The position numbers and the translations under genes are program-made. The notes under the pieces are model-generated. The model made no database searches, was not told the DNA's origin, and worked only from the letters and a program-made list of their open reading frames with translations. From the NCBI GenBank assembly GCA_963210315.1, contig OY723286.1, forward strand, positions 1,674,001-1,738,000: a DNA stretch of 64,000 nt, read 5' to 3'. This stretch comes from Rhynchopus euleeides (lineage: Eukaryota; Euglenozoa; Diplonemea; Diplonemida; Diplonemidae). Of this stretch, positions 30,550-40,475 are shown piece after piece. The stretch's first letter is position 1. The number at the start of each line of letters is the position of its first letter.

Positions 30550-30599
30550 TTCGGAGACAAAATTTTGTTAGGGATTTCCGTTTGCTATGCCTCCTCTAC
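30550..30599 (+). repeat. 50-bp leader shared with 12692-12741, copy 2
   Basis: Identical over 50 bp to 12692-12741, including GCTATGCCTCCTCTAC. The sequences before and after it differ at the two sites. Its ATG opens only a short frame here; the long ORF that follows is in another frame. Confidence 0.85.
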
Positions 30600-30651
30600 C
30601 CACTGTCTGCGGAGGACGGGGGGGCAACATGGGCACTACGTGCCCCTAGTT

Positions 30652-32073
30652 ATGCCGGAGCCCATGCGTCAGCACCTGGCGGGTCTTCCCCCGAAGCCGA
30701 TGGCAGCGGATGTCACGGGGTGCGATGGTGATAGTCCCATGCAGATGGTGCGTCAGGGGGGCTCGGCGGGCCAGGTGGAGGAGTGCGAGAAGTGCCGCCG
30801 CCCGTTCGACCGCTCCGCGAGGCATCACGCGTGTGGCAGATGCTGGCGCAAAGTGTGCGCGTCATGCGCAGTGCGGGGTGAGCGGTGCCCAGGCTACATT
30901 GACCGGGTGGCGGTGGATGTCGACGCTCCAGACCCTGCGGAGCAACCCGCGGTCACCCCGGATCTGCGGGAGGTCCTGGAGTCCGCCCGGGCGCGCCCCC
31001 GCCGGCGGAAGCCCATCCCGAGCCGCATGCACGACACGCCGATGGGGCCCAGGCAGCCGAGTGCCCCGCACGACTCGTCGGGGGCTGCGCACCATCCAAC
31101 GCGGGTGAAGGAGGAAGTGGCGGAGGAGCCGGTCGCTCCCGGCCAGGACGTGGAGATGCACCAGGGCGGAGGCTCCCGAACCTCAAACACAGCCCCCTCT
31201 GGTGCGCCCTCCGCGACCCACGGCCACAGCGTGCCCCCGGCGGAGAGTGCCTCCCGGGCTGCCCCAGCCCCCATGCAGGGGCAGGCCCAACATGCAGAGT
31301 GCCCGCCGTCGGGGTCGGGGGCCACAGAGAACCACCAGGGCGGAGGCTCCCAAACCTCAAACACAGCCCCCTCTGGTGTGCCCTCTGCGGCTCCGGTCAC
31401 GGCGGCAGGCGCCCAGCCGTCTGGCCCCGCTCAGGCCGCGCGGCGCCGCCAGGGCGGAGGCTCCCACACCTTCAACACAGCCCCCTCTGGCACCTCTGGC
31501 GGAACAGCCCCCGGTGGGGCTGGCGGGATCCAGGGGGTTGCTGCGACGATGATGCGCAACGCCGCGCAGGCCCGCCGGGACGGGCAGCGCCGCAGCCGGA
31601 CGGCCGCGTCCTCGAGACGCCTGGAGGAGCTGCGTCAGGGTGACGCGGCGGGCCCCATGGAGTTCGACGACGACCCGGCGAACGTGTGGGAGCCCGAGGA
31701 CGACCTCCAGGCCATCGACGCCTACGGGGACGACGAGACGCCCGCGGCGAACATCCCCGCTCTGCAGGAGCTTGCGGCGTCCCGTGTCTGGGCCGAGGGG
31801 GTGGTAGCGCGGGCCCGCGGCATGGCCCCCTGCGTCTCGATGGGAGGAGCCATCCCCCGCACCGTCGAGGCGTGGAGGCACTGCTTCCACCCCAGCTATG
31901 GCCTTTGCCCCCTCTCGCCCAGGGTGGCAGGTGACGTAGCGGCGGAGTGGCTGCAGGCGCGCATCCTGCAAGGGGGCGCGCAGGCCGAGCCCGGGAACCA
32001 GACGAGGGAGCCGGGGGTCAGCCTGCGCGTCTACATGCGCAAGCTGCAGACGGAGGTGGAGCGGGGCGAGTAG
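30652..32073 (+). CDS. ORF with FYVE-like zinc finger and three QGGGS repeats
   Basis: A frame open from 30565; the first ATG of this frame, at 30652, is chosen (MPEPMRQHL). Near residues 45-80 is a zinc-binding cluster, CEKCRRPF, RHHACGRCWRK, CASC and GERC. Its spacing resembles FYVE/FYVE-related fingers, which bind phosphoinositides or proteins. A Pro/Ala-rich middle carries three copies of a 14-residue repeat (QGGGSRTSNTAPSG and variants) about 60 and 40 residues apart. The C-terminal third is acidic, then helical (AASRVWAEGVVARARG, GAIPRTVEAWRHC). I recognise no full-length relative. It follows the 50-bp leader shared with the 12.7-kb ORF, so it may be a component of the same mobile-element family. 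Confidence 0.4.
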   Translation: MPEPMRQHLAGLPPKPMAADVTGCDGDSPMQMVRQGGSAGQVEECEKCRRPFDRSARHHACGRCWRKVCASCAVRGERCPGYIDRVAVDVDAPDPAEQPAVTPDLREVLESARARPRRRKPIPSRMHDTPMGPRQPSAPHDSSGAAHHPTRVKEEVAEEPVAPGQDVEMHQGGGSRTSNTAPSGAPSATHGHSVPPAESASRAAPAPMQGQAQHAECPPSGSGATENHQGGGSQTSNTAPSGVPSAAPVTAAGAQPSGPAQAARRRQGGGSHTFNTAPSGTSGGTAPGGAGGIQGVAATMMRNAAQARRDGQRRSRTAASSRRLEELRQGDAAGPMEFDDDPANVWEPEDDLQAIDAYGDDETPAANIPALQELAASRVWAEGVVARARGMAPCVSMGGAIPRTVEAWRHCFHPSYGLCPLSPRVAGDVAAEWLQARILQGGAQAEPGNQTREPGVSLRVYMRKLQTEVERGE

Positions 32074-32699
32074 GCGGAGCAGCGTCCCCACCCCCACCAC
32101 CCCCCCCCCCCCGGGACCTTCCCCCCCCCCCTTTCATAGATGTGTGCAGGTGGCCGTTGTGAATGGTTAGACAGGGGCTGGCCACCCCCTCCCCCGGGCT
32201 CTGCACAGCAGGTCTGGGTTAGAAACAACATAACCCCCCCCCCTTCCTCCCCTCCCTTCCTCCCCCCTCCCCTCCCCTCCCCTATTGATGTCCCCCCCCC
32301 CCTCCCCCAGCGCTTTGCCGCTCGTGTGAGTACCGCCCTGACTGGGAGAAAGGGTAGGGCTGGTTGGGTTGGCGGAGTTGGGCGGATGGGCGAAACGGAA
32401 AAATCGACGAGGTCGCAGCGTCAGGGCGTTCTGGGCTGGCTGGTGGTGGTTGGGACAAGACCGACGAGATTAGAAGCGGCACTGGTAGACGGGTTTTGAG
32501 GCCCCCCGCCCCCAGGTTCCCCCTGCCCACCTGGACGGACCCAAGTGCCTCACACCGGATCTCTCCCCACCCGGTGGTCCACCTGACGGATACGCGAAAA
32601 AGACAATGCGATTTTCTAAGGGTTTCTGGGTGGGTTCTGACCAGAAAAATCGCTGAAAAATGGCCAGAAACCCCCAAAAACCACCCAGAAATGGTCAGA
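32074..32699. other. Non-coding, very C-rich stretch
   Basis: Several C-runs (about 32100-32130, 32228-32260, 32290-32305) and pyrimidine-rich DNA. I see no gene or repeat family, except that the last 100 bp lead into the inverted-repeat arm at 32.7 kb. Confidence 0.5.
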
Positions 32700-32910
32700 A
32701 ATCGGTTTTTGGGCCCATTTTTCACCCAGGAACACGTTTTTGGGCCTCTGTGAAAATTTCAATTTTTTGACATTTTTCGCGATTTTCTACAACTACTCGC
32801 CCACACAAAAACCGTTTTTTTGCAGGGAAATGCAACAAATCAACGAATTAAGCCATTTTAACCCCTTTCGTGCACTTTTTGGTCCCAGAAGGGGGTATAT
32901 GGGGTGTTGG
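32700..32910 (+). repeat. Left arm of a ~210-bp inverted repeat
   Basis: The segment from TTTTTGGGCCCATTTTTCAC to TTTTTGGTCCCAGAAGGGG is the reverse complement of about 36070-36285, with mismatches and small gaps. The best-kept core is TGCAGGGAAATGCAACAAAT and its neighbour CAACGAATTAAGCC. Confidence 0.8.
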
Positions 32911-32939
32911 GGTCCCCCTACGACTTGTCCATTTTTCGA

Positions 32940-33205
32940 CATTTTTGGGTCAGATTCCGGAATCCGATTCTCGATTCCGGAATCGGTGGAATCCGATTCT
33001 GGATTCTGGAATCGGATTCCACCGATTCCACAATTCCGGAATCGGTGATTTCGATTCCGGAATCGGATTCCACAATTTTGGAATCGGCGTTTTCGATTCC
33101 GGAATCCGATTCCACTCTTTTTCTGGAATCGTGGAATCCGGATTCTGATTCCGAATCCGGATTCCACGATTCCCGGAATCGAAAATTTTTATTTGGAATC
33201 CGATT
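32940..33205. repeat. Cluster of GATTCCGGAATC palindromes
   Basis: GGAATC/GATTCC and the palindrome GATTCCGGAATC recur more than 20 times in 265 bp with irregular spacing. It can form many small hairpins. Frames through it are open but meaningless. Confidence 0.8.
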
Positions 33206-33342
33206 CAATGCAGCCCATGCCCCACCACAGCTCTGAAAAACGCCGGAAATGCAAATTTCACGAAACTGAAAACGACCATTTTGGGGGTACCAGGGGGTAC
33301 TACCCCCCGGTACCTGGTACGGTACCTACTCAGATCACTGCT

Positions 33343-33972
33343 CAGCAGACTGGCACACTCGAGTTGTACGTAACTAAGCAGACTGGCACACTCGAGTTGC
33401 ACGTAACTAAGCAGACTGGCACACTCGAGTTGTACGTGACTCAGCAGACTGGCACGCTCGAGTTGTACGTAACTAAGCAGACTGGCACGCTCGAGTTGTA
33501 CGTAACTAAGCAGACTGGCACACTCGAGTTGCACGTAACTAAGCAGACCGGCACACTCGAGTTGTACGTGACTCAGCAGACTGGCACACTCGAGTTGTAC
33601 GTGACTCAGCAGACTGGCACGCTCGAGTTGTACGTAACTAAGCAGACTGGCACGCTCGAGTTGTACGTAACTAAGCAGACTGGCACACTCGAGTTGTACG
33701 TGACTCAGCAGACTGGCACACTCGAGTTGTACGTAACTAAGCAGACTGGGACGCTCGCGTTGTACGTGACTCAGCAGACTGGCACGCTCGAGTTGTACGT
33801 GACTCAGCAGACTGGCACACTCGAGTTGTACGTGACTCAGCAGACTGGCACACTCGAGTTGTACGTGACTCAGCAGACTGGCACACTCGAGTTGCACGTA
33901 ACTGAGCAGACTGGCACACTCGAGTTGTACGTGACTCAGCAGACTGGCACGCTCGAGTTGTACGTAACTAAG
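33343..33972 (+). repeat. 33-bp minisatellite, array 1 (19 units)
   Basis: Head-to-tail 33-bp units carrying CAGACTGGCACACTCGAG followed by TTGTACGTAACTAAG, with few variants. One frame is open throughout and would encode QTGTLELYVTK repeats of 11 residues. There is no sign of a start or a wider gene. A second array of the same unit lies at 36692-37683. Confidence 0.95.
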
Positions 33973-33985
33973 CCGGTCGGGGTGT

Positions 33986-34849
33986 ATGGGGAAGAACACC
34001 CTGCCGGGCATCGGGAAGGAGGTTGCGAAGGAGCTGGGGCTGAGCGAGCCTGGGGAGTACCGGGGGCACTGCTGGCGCCACTCTTCCGCATTGGCCGCCG
34101 CAGAGTCCGGCGCCACCCTTCCTCAACTGTGTGAGTTCTACGGCTGGACGTCCGAGGCCACGGCCAAGGAGTACATCCGCGCCAGTAAGAACTTCACAGT
34201 GAAGATGGCAAGGGGCCTGCAGGACGATGCGGAGGACATGAACGCACCAACGCCGTCGCCCCCCAAGATGAGGCGCGTGACTGCGGCCCGGGAGAGTGCT
34301 GATGACGGCCCAGCTGTTCCGCAGGGGGACGGGGGTTCACAGATCAACATCGGGGACCTCGGGAGTGGGGCTACAGTCACGATCAACCACTACCCACAGC
34401 CACACGGAGCACAGGCACCACCAACGGCGACGCAGATGCCACCGTGGGCAACACAGTTCCCCCCGCAGCACATGCACCCTCACACATACACCCCCGCATT
34501 CTTCCCACACATGCACACGCCGATGACTGGGCACCCCCACATGCACACAGCCACAGCGGGCTACCCCCACCCCCAAATGCACACACCCATGGCAGGGTAC
34601 CCCCACCCCCAGTTTCACACAGCCACTGCAGGGCCCGGTCACCCCCCGCCAGGGTACCCCCACATTCACGCACCCACGGTCGACTTCCCCCTTCCACAGT
34701 GGCCCCCGTCCCCAGGACCACACACACAGCCCCCGATTCCACAGGAGACAGCGAGCCCAGAGTCTGAGCCGGAGCCACAGGGAAGCACGCCAAGGCAGGG
34801 TTCTGCACGGCCGAACATCGCGGCGCTGATGCGTGATGCAAAGCAATAA
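33986..34849 (+). pseudogene. C-terminal part of a tyrosine recombinase with a Pro/His-rich tail
   Basis: A 287-codon frame that follows the 33-bp array after about 15 bp. Residues 15-75 match the end of a tyrosine recombinase catalytic domain: YRGHCWRHSSALAAAESG (HxxR box), LPQLCEFYGW, then EYIRASKN with the putative nucleophile Tyr. This resembles Crypton-type or YR-retroelement recombinases. The rest is low complexity, rich in Pro, His and Thr, with HMHTPMTG / HMHTATAG repeats. The N-terminal catalytic part is absent and the array takes its place, so this is a remnant. Confidence 0.6.
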
Positions 34850-34869
34850 GCTTCGTGAGCGGGTGCCAA

Positions 34870-34926
34870 AGGCCCAGGTATCCGTCTGGCGGCCGCTTCG
34901 CGGCCGCCAGACCGATACCTGGGCCT
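34870..34926. repeat. Near-perfect 57-nt hairpin
   Basis: Arms of 27 nt (34870-34896 and 34900-34926) pair with one mismatch around a TTC loop. The core is TCTGGCGGCCGC / GCGGCCGCCAGA. It lies 21 bp after the stop codon of the recombinase remnant. It may be a recombination site, an element end or a transcript-end structure. Confidence 0.85.
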
Positions 34927-36069
34927 CGCGTACACTGTGCGTGCCCAAGGGGCTTGCATAACAAGGTGACGGACGCTACCTGTCGGCCGACAGGCCGACC
35001 GGTCGGAGTTGGTCACTTTGCGCATAACCCTTTGGCTCTATCTTCGTTTCGTCTCTCTGGATCTGTTTCGTGCGTGCTTTCTGTGCGTGTCCGTGCGTAC
35101 CCGAGATCCTAGCTGCATCACTAACAACCTCCTTGCTTATCAGTGACTGTGGTCCCCATCCATCTAACCTCCACTAGCTAAAAATCCACAGTCACAAGGA
35201 AAACAAAATTTGTGGAAAGGAAAGTCTGGGTTGCTAGGATCCCTGGAGCTCCCTCGCACTGGGACCCCCTGTCCTTGGGCAAGACAGGACGACGTACTCC
35301 GCCATCCCTGGGCAAGATGGCACGTATCGTCAGAACGGTGCGAGTGAGCTTGGGGATCTCTGGCAACCTGGAATTTTCTTTCCACATGGATGGGGTAAAG
35401 CCACACCTGGGGTCACAAGGCCCAGGCACCCGAAAGGGTGAGCTGCTGAGTGACCCACACTGCAAAAAAAAATAAATCTGCATTCTATTTTTCGCCGAAA
35501 TAACCCGAAAAACCAAGTGTCACCCAATGGAAAATCTATTTTTTGGCGTTTTTTCCGGGAGGACCCCGTTTTCCCGGGGAGCCCCGGGGCCAAAAAGTGC
35601 GAAAAGTGGCCAAACAGTCCGGTCAGAGGGTCCAACCGCAGACAGCTTCCGGAGGGTCGGGAGGGCTGGAAAATGTGTCCCCTTGGGAGAGAAAGATAAC
35701 TACCTCCCTCCCGGGCCCCTCATGACCCTCTCGGGAGCGAAAAATGCCCCTCGGGCGCTTCGCGCCCTCGGGTCATTTTTCGCTCCCTCGAGGGTCATTC
35801 GGGGCCTCCCCGGGAGGGAGGTAAATATTCATTGTATCCCGCGGGGACGCATTGCGACCCTCCCTCCAGCTCACTTTACCTCCCCGGGGTCTGGCAGGGC
35901 AGGGAGTGTAAAGTGCAGGGCGGGGTGTGTAAAGTACTTTACACTCCCTGCGGGTCTACTTTACACTCCCCGGGAGTTACTTTACACTCCCTGCTGCTAC
36001 TTTACACTCCCCGGGGCTGACACGCTGAAAATGGCCAAAAATCGCTAAGGGCCCAGGACCCCTATACAC
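34927..36069. other. Non-coding stretch with palindromes and one half of a dispersed repeat pair
   Basis: It contains a palindrome CTGTCGGCCGACAG (about 34980) and an inverted pair GTGACTGTGG / CCACAGTCAC about 55 bp apart (near 35143 and 35187). The block 35560-35830 has a diverged copy at 36440-36690. Short repeated motifs around TTTACACTCCC occur at about 35870-36015. No gene is seen. Confidence 0.55.
35560..35830 (+). repeat. Dispersed GC-rich repeat, copy 1
   Basis: Shares with 36440-36690 the ordered motifs CCCGGGGAGCCCCGGGG, CAGAGGGTCC, GTGTCCCCTTGGGA, CGGGCGCTTCGCGCCCTCGG and CTCCCCGGGAGGGA. Its 3' half has inverted ends (ACCTCCCTCCCGGG / CCCGGGAGGGAGGT) around a GCGCTTCGCGC hairpin, as in a MITE-like element. 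Confidence 0.7.
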
Positions 36070-36285
36070 ACACCATAACCCCTTCTGGGACCAAAAAGTG
36101 CACGAAAGGGGTTAAAACGGCTTAATTCGTTGATTTGTTGCATTTCCCTGCATTTTTCAGCAAAAAATCGGATTTTGGCTGGGCGAGGACAATGCGAAAA
36201 TCGCGAAAAAATGCCAAAATTTTCGATTTTTCACAGAGGCCCAACAACGGGTTTCTGGGTGAAAAATGGGCCCAAAACCCCGTTT
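36070..36285 (-). repeat. Right arm of the ~210-bp inverted repeat
   Basis: Reverse complement of 32700-32910, diverged by scattered mismatches and small gaps. The arms enclose about 3.2 kb that holds the first 33-bp array, the recombinase remnant and the 57-nt hairpin. Confidence 0.8.
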
Positions 36286-36439
36286 TTGGGCGATTTTTGG
36301 ACGAGAATCGCCGTTTTTTTGCGTTTCTGGGGTATTTCTGGTGCAGAAACCAGTCGGAGGCCCAGAAGCGATGACAATTGCGGTATTTCTGCCCAACATG
36401 CCTGGGAAGCCCAAAATTTCGCGTTTTTGGGTGATTTTT

Positions 36440-36690
36440 TAGGTGTGGACCCGATTTCCCGGGGCTCCCCGGGGTCAAAATGTGGCCACACAGCCCGGGC
36501 AGAGGGTCCCACTGCAGGCAATTTCCAGAGGCTCGGGAGGGCCCGCAAAGGTGTCCCCTTGGGAAACAAACCGAACTACGTCCCTCCCGGGCCCCGCGGG
36601 ACCCTCTCGGGCGCTTCGCGCCCTCGGGTCATTTTACGCTCCCTCGAGGGTCCCTTGGGGCCTCCCCGGGAGGGACGTAAATACTCAAAG
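36440..36690 (+). repeat. Dispersed GC-rich repeat, copy 2
   Basis: Diverged copy of 35560-35830 with the same motif order. It ends at GGGAGGGACGTAAATACTC, immediately before the second 33-bp array. Confidence 0.7.
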
Positions 36691-36691
36691 C

Positions 36692-37683
36692 AGACTGGCA
36701 CGCTCGCGTTGTACGTGACTCAGCAGACTGGCACGCTCGAGTTGTACGTAACTAAGCAGACTGGCACACTCGAGTTGTACGTAACTAAGCAGACTGGCAC
36801 ACTCGAGTTGCACGGAACTAAGCAGACTGGCACGCTCAAGTTGTACGTGACTCAGCAGACTGGCACACTCGAGTTGTACGGAACTAAGCAGACTGGCACG
36901 CTCAAGTTGTACGTGACTCAGCAGACTGGCTCACTCGAGTTGCACGTAACGAAGCAGACTGGCACACTCGAGTTGTACGTGACTCAGCAGACTGGCACAC
37001 TCGAGTTGTACGGAACTAAGCAGACTGGCACGCTCAAGTTGTACGTGACTCAGCAGACTGGCACACTCGAGTTGCACGTAACGAAGCAGACTGGCACACT
37101 CGAGTTGTACGTGACTCAGCAGACTGGCACACTCGAGTTGTACGTAACTAAGCAGACTGGCACGCTCGCGTTGTACGTGACTCAGCAGACTGGCACACTC
37201 GAGTTGTACGTGACTCAGCAGACTGGCACGCTCGAGTTGTACGTAACTGAGCAGACTGGCACACTCGAGTTGTACGGTACTCAGCAGACTGGCACGCTCG
37301 AGTTGTACGTGACTCAGCAGACTGGCTCACTCGAGTTGTACGTAACTGAGCAGACTGGCACACTCGAGTTGCACGTAACGAAGCAGACTGGCACACTCGA
37401 GTTGTACGTGACTCAGCAGACTGGCACACTCGAGTTGTACGTAACTAAGCAGACTGGCACGCTCGCGTTGTACGTGACTCAGCAGACTGGCACACTCGAG
37501 TTGTACGTGACTCAGCAGACTGGCACGCTCGAGTTGTACGTAACTGAGCAGACTGGCACACTCGAGTTGTACGGTACTCAGCAGACTGGCACGCTCGAGT
37601 TGTACGTGACTCAGCAGACTGGCTCACTCGAGTTGTACGTAACTAAGCAGACTGGCACACTCGAGTTGTACGTGACTCAGTAG
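36692..37683 (+). repeat. 33-bp minisatellite, array 2 (about 30 units)
   Basis: Same unit as 33343-33972 with more variants (ACGGAACTAAG, ACGGTACTCAG, CTCAAG, CTCGCG). A block of nine units is repeated at a 297-bp offset (about 37070 and 37367), so this array also grows by block duplication. It abuts the family A element directly at 37684. Confidence 0.95.
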
Positions 37684-39028
37684 ACTGGCACGCTCAACGC
37701 ACGGGCCTCCAGTATGTTGATGTGCGTCCCGCGCACATGCGGGGCCCAGGCACCGCCGACGATGATCATCTCAGCCGTCCCGTCGTCCACGATGACGCCG
37801 CCCCATCCAGACAGGGATGCGTCGACAAAGAACGTCGCCCGGGGGACCGCGGCCAGCGGCCGGGGCCTGATCCCCCGAGATGGGAGGACTGCCGCAGCCC
37901 ATCTGGTCAGCGCCACTCGAGCCGAGGGGGGGATGTTGACTGCGGCCTGTGGAAGCAGCCGGCCGGCGTTCAGCTTGTTCGTCACACGTCTGAGCCACTT
38001 CAGGCCAAACCAGAAGTCGCCAGGCGGCACACCCGCGATCGCGCTCGCGTGGTAGAGGCGCCCGCCGAGGCACTCGACATCACCCGCCGTGGCACCCACG
38101 AAGTTGAACCCTTCCAGCTTGCGGCGCAGCCTGTCGGAGACACACACCGAGCTGTCGTTGTGGTTGAAACGGGGCGAGGAAGTCGTATTCTGTCGCCGCC
38201 GTCTCACTGGCAGCGGCCTTCCACGTGATGTTGGCCGTCTGCGCCAGCCGGTCCAGGCGGCGAGTCTCCCGCAACACTGCATCCGTCGGGCCGGTGAATC
38301 TGATGTTGTCGATCCAGATGTCGCCATCTACCCCGGCGGCGCGGTGTTGGGGGAGAACGTATCCAGGGTCTCCGCCTGCGGACGCCGCGAGAGTGTGCAT
38401 CAGCTCGGGCGCACGTGTGCCCCATCGGCAGACGAGTCAGGCAGAAGATGCGGCCGGCGTCGTCGGCGAAGGTGAAGAGGCTGCGGGCCGATGCCGGGAT
38501 CTCAATGGCAAAGAATCCCGTCCGGAAGTCACGCGTCGTCCCGCACTCAGCCCCCGCTGCCCCCAGGTACGCGGACACATGCTCCAGGGGCACGTGCGCC
38601 TCGTAGCCCCCCCCGTGCGCCAGCTCGTTTGCCTCGCGGGTCCAGAGGATGAACCTCTGTCGCAGCCCTGACGCCTTCTCTTCCACCACGGTGAAGGGAA
38701 CGTTCAGGAGGGGTCCCATGGCCCGCGCGGGCGCCGCAACGCCACACTGCACAAGCTGATCAGCGTGACTCCGTTGGAAGCGGCTCGGTTGGGCACGGCA
38801 CGGGGTCGCGGGGGCGGGCTCCCCAGGACTGGGGAAGAAGGTGAGACGCCAAACCTCGTCGAAGCGCGCCTGCGCCGCAGGGGATAGACGCCCCCGTAGT
38901 GATTTGACATTCATTGGTGGCACGCCCGCAACATGGAGTGGCGACGCCCTCTCCTCCGGCGTGGAGGGTAGGCGGGTCTTCCGGGCCCGCCGCGTCACGC
39001 TGTGCAGCACCTGCGTAGCCACCTTCAC
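37684..39028 (-). pseudogene. Family A RT-RNase H region (fossil)
   Basis: Minus-strand RT features include FRTGFFAIEIPAS, LTRLPMGHTCA and the palm motif DIWIDNIRFTGP. RNase H features are FVDASLSGWGGVIVDD and GTHINILEARALS. These match the family A RT-RNase H at 1-1267 in order and spacing. The region is broken and is treated as a fossil. Confidence 0.8.
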
Positions 39029-39029
39029 A

Positions 39030-40136
39030 AGTGCGCCATCACCTCCTGCGTGCGGAGCGCCCTGGCCAGGGCGATGCGATCCCCTCCGTAGCGCACCGTC
39101 ATCTGCGGCAGCCCCGTCGGTGTCGCGTGCTTCGCCACGCGCGCGATCAGCTCCTCCGGCAGGGACAGCCCGTCGCTCACCAGGCGCATCACGTGGCTGA
39201 TCCCTGAGCCCCGCGCTTCACCGAGTGGGCCGAGAACTCCTTCATCCGCGGCTCGGACTGCCACAGCAGGGTCACCTCGGCCGCGTCCACTGTCGTCAGC
39301 CGGTCGAAGGGGGAGAGGGCACGCACCAACTCTGCAATCTCGGAGGTGAGGTCCCCGACCACTACGGTGAAGCGGGAGGTGGTGAAGGGGTTCTTCCGTC
39401 TCCCCTTGGGGGTTGTCCCCCAGTCCACGATGACTTCTTGGGGGGACGCGCGCAGGATCTGCTCGGAGGCGAGGAGGCCCGTCTTGCCCCATCTCGCCGC
39501 GCACTTCCACGCAAGGAGGGCGGCGAGCCGCAGCTCGGGTTCCTGCCTGCGCGCCCATGAGATCAGCAGGCCCTTCGGGATGGGCGGCGCTTGGTGCATC
39601 GGAATGGCCGCCCCTGAGGCCCTGAGAGCCGACGCCAGGCTGAGCAGCGGCTGGTTGCTCCAACTGATGTGGCGGAAGGCCCCCGATAGCCCCTTGGCGT
39701 AGGTCAGCTGCGCCTGGGGGCTGACTCCCGTCGCCAGCACGAACAGCACCGCCGCGTCCGCCGACAGGGGAATGCCTTGGCGGGTCGCCCAGCTCGCGAG
39801 ACGGTCCCACAGGAACCGCCGCTGCGACGTCGTGCTGGCCGCCCACATCCGCCCGACCACCTCCTGCAAGCGAGAAGTCGCATCCTCCGCCGTCACCACG
39901 TTCTCTCCGGTGCGGCGGGTCACCTTGCGCGCTGAGTTCTGAACATGCCGCAGCACAGCCCGTCCGAACAGGGTTGGCGGCGCGCCGCTGCCTTTCCGCA
40001 ATACGGCGGATGGCGGCGCAGGCGTTCTCGGAGGTGGCGCGGGTGTTGTTGAAGGTGGTGTGGGAGGTTTTGTAGTCGAAGGGGGCAGCATGGGTTTTGT
40101 GGATGGTTGCGTTGTGGCAGCGGGGTGGAGTTGCAC
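39030..40136 (-). pseudogene. Family A tyrosine recombinase region (fossil)
   Basis: A Pro/Thr-rich N-terminus is followed by a helical core-binding part (TSQRRFLWDRLASWATRQG, ADAAVLFVLATGVSP) and the catalytic part with ACKCAARWGKTGLL-like box I (KCAARWGKTGLL) and HSVKRGAQG box II. It lies directly upstream of the RT region on the same strand. The region is broken. Confidence 0.7.
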
Positions 40137-40475
40137 AAGGGGCCGGTACTGGTTTTCGTCTTGGGAAGGGTCCCGTTGGGAAGAATATCCGATTTGCTTG
40201 ACCGCACGACGCCGTTGGGTGAAGGAGAAGTCGTACGGTACACTTCCTGTTCCTGGACAGACCGGGTTCGATCCGTACTACAGGCCAACTGCCCCTAAAA
40301 CAGGGAGGATGATAGCACTTGCACACCCGGACAATACTTGCACTGCATTCCTCCCCGGTTCTTGCACTGCGTGCAAGTCAGGGACCTGGAGTGCAAGTAC
40401 ATAGTGGACTCCAACTCCCCTAGCCCGCTAGCGGGAGTCTGGGTACGAGTCTGAGACGCGAATGCGTGTCCTAGT

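Larger units (their letters stand above)
37684..40290 (-). mobile_element. YR retroelement, family A, minus strand
   Basis: Reading on the minus strand, a tyrosine recombinase region (about 40136-39030) is followed by RT-RNase H (about 39028-37684). The order is thus YR then RT, as in family B. Family membership rests on the RT, which is closest to 1-1267. The element is broken in several places. Its 3' end is replaced by the 33-bp array, and no end repeats are recognised. It is older than the family B copy. The 5' limit is uncertain; no gag was recognised upstream. Confidence 0.75.
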
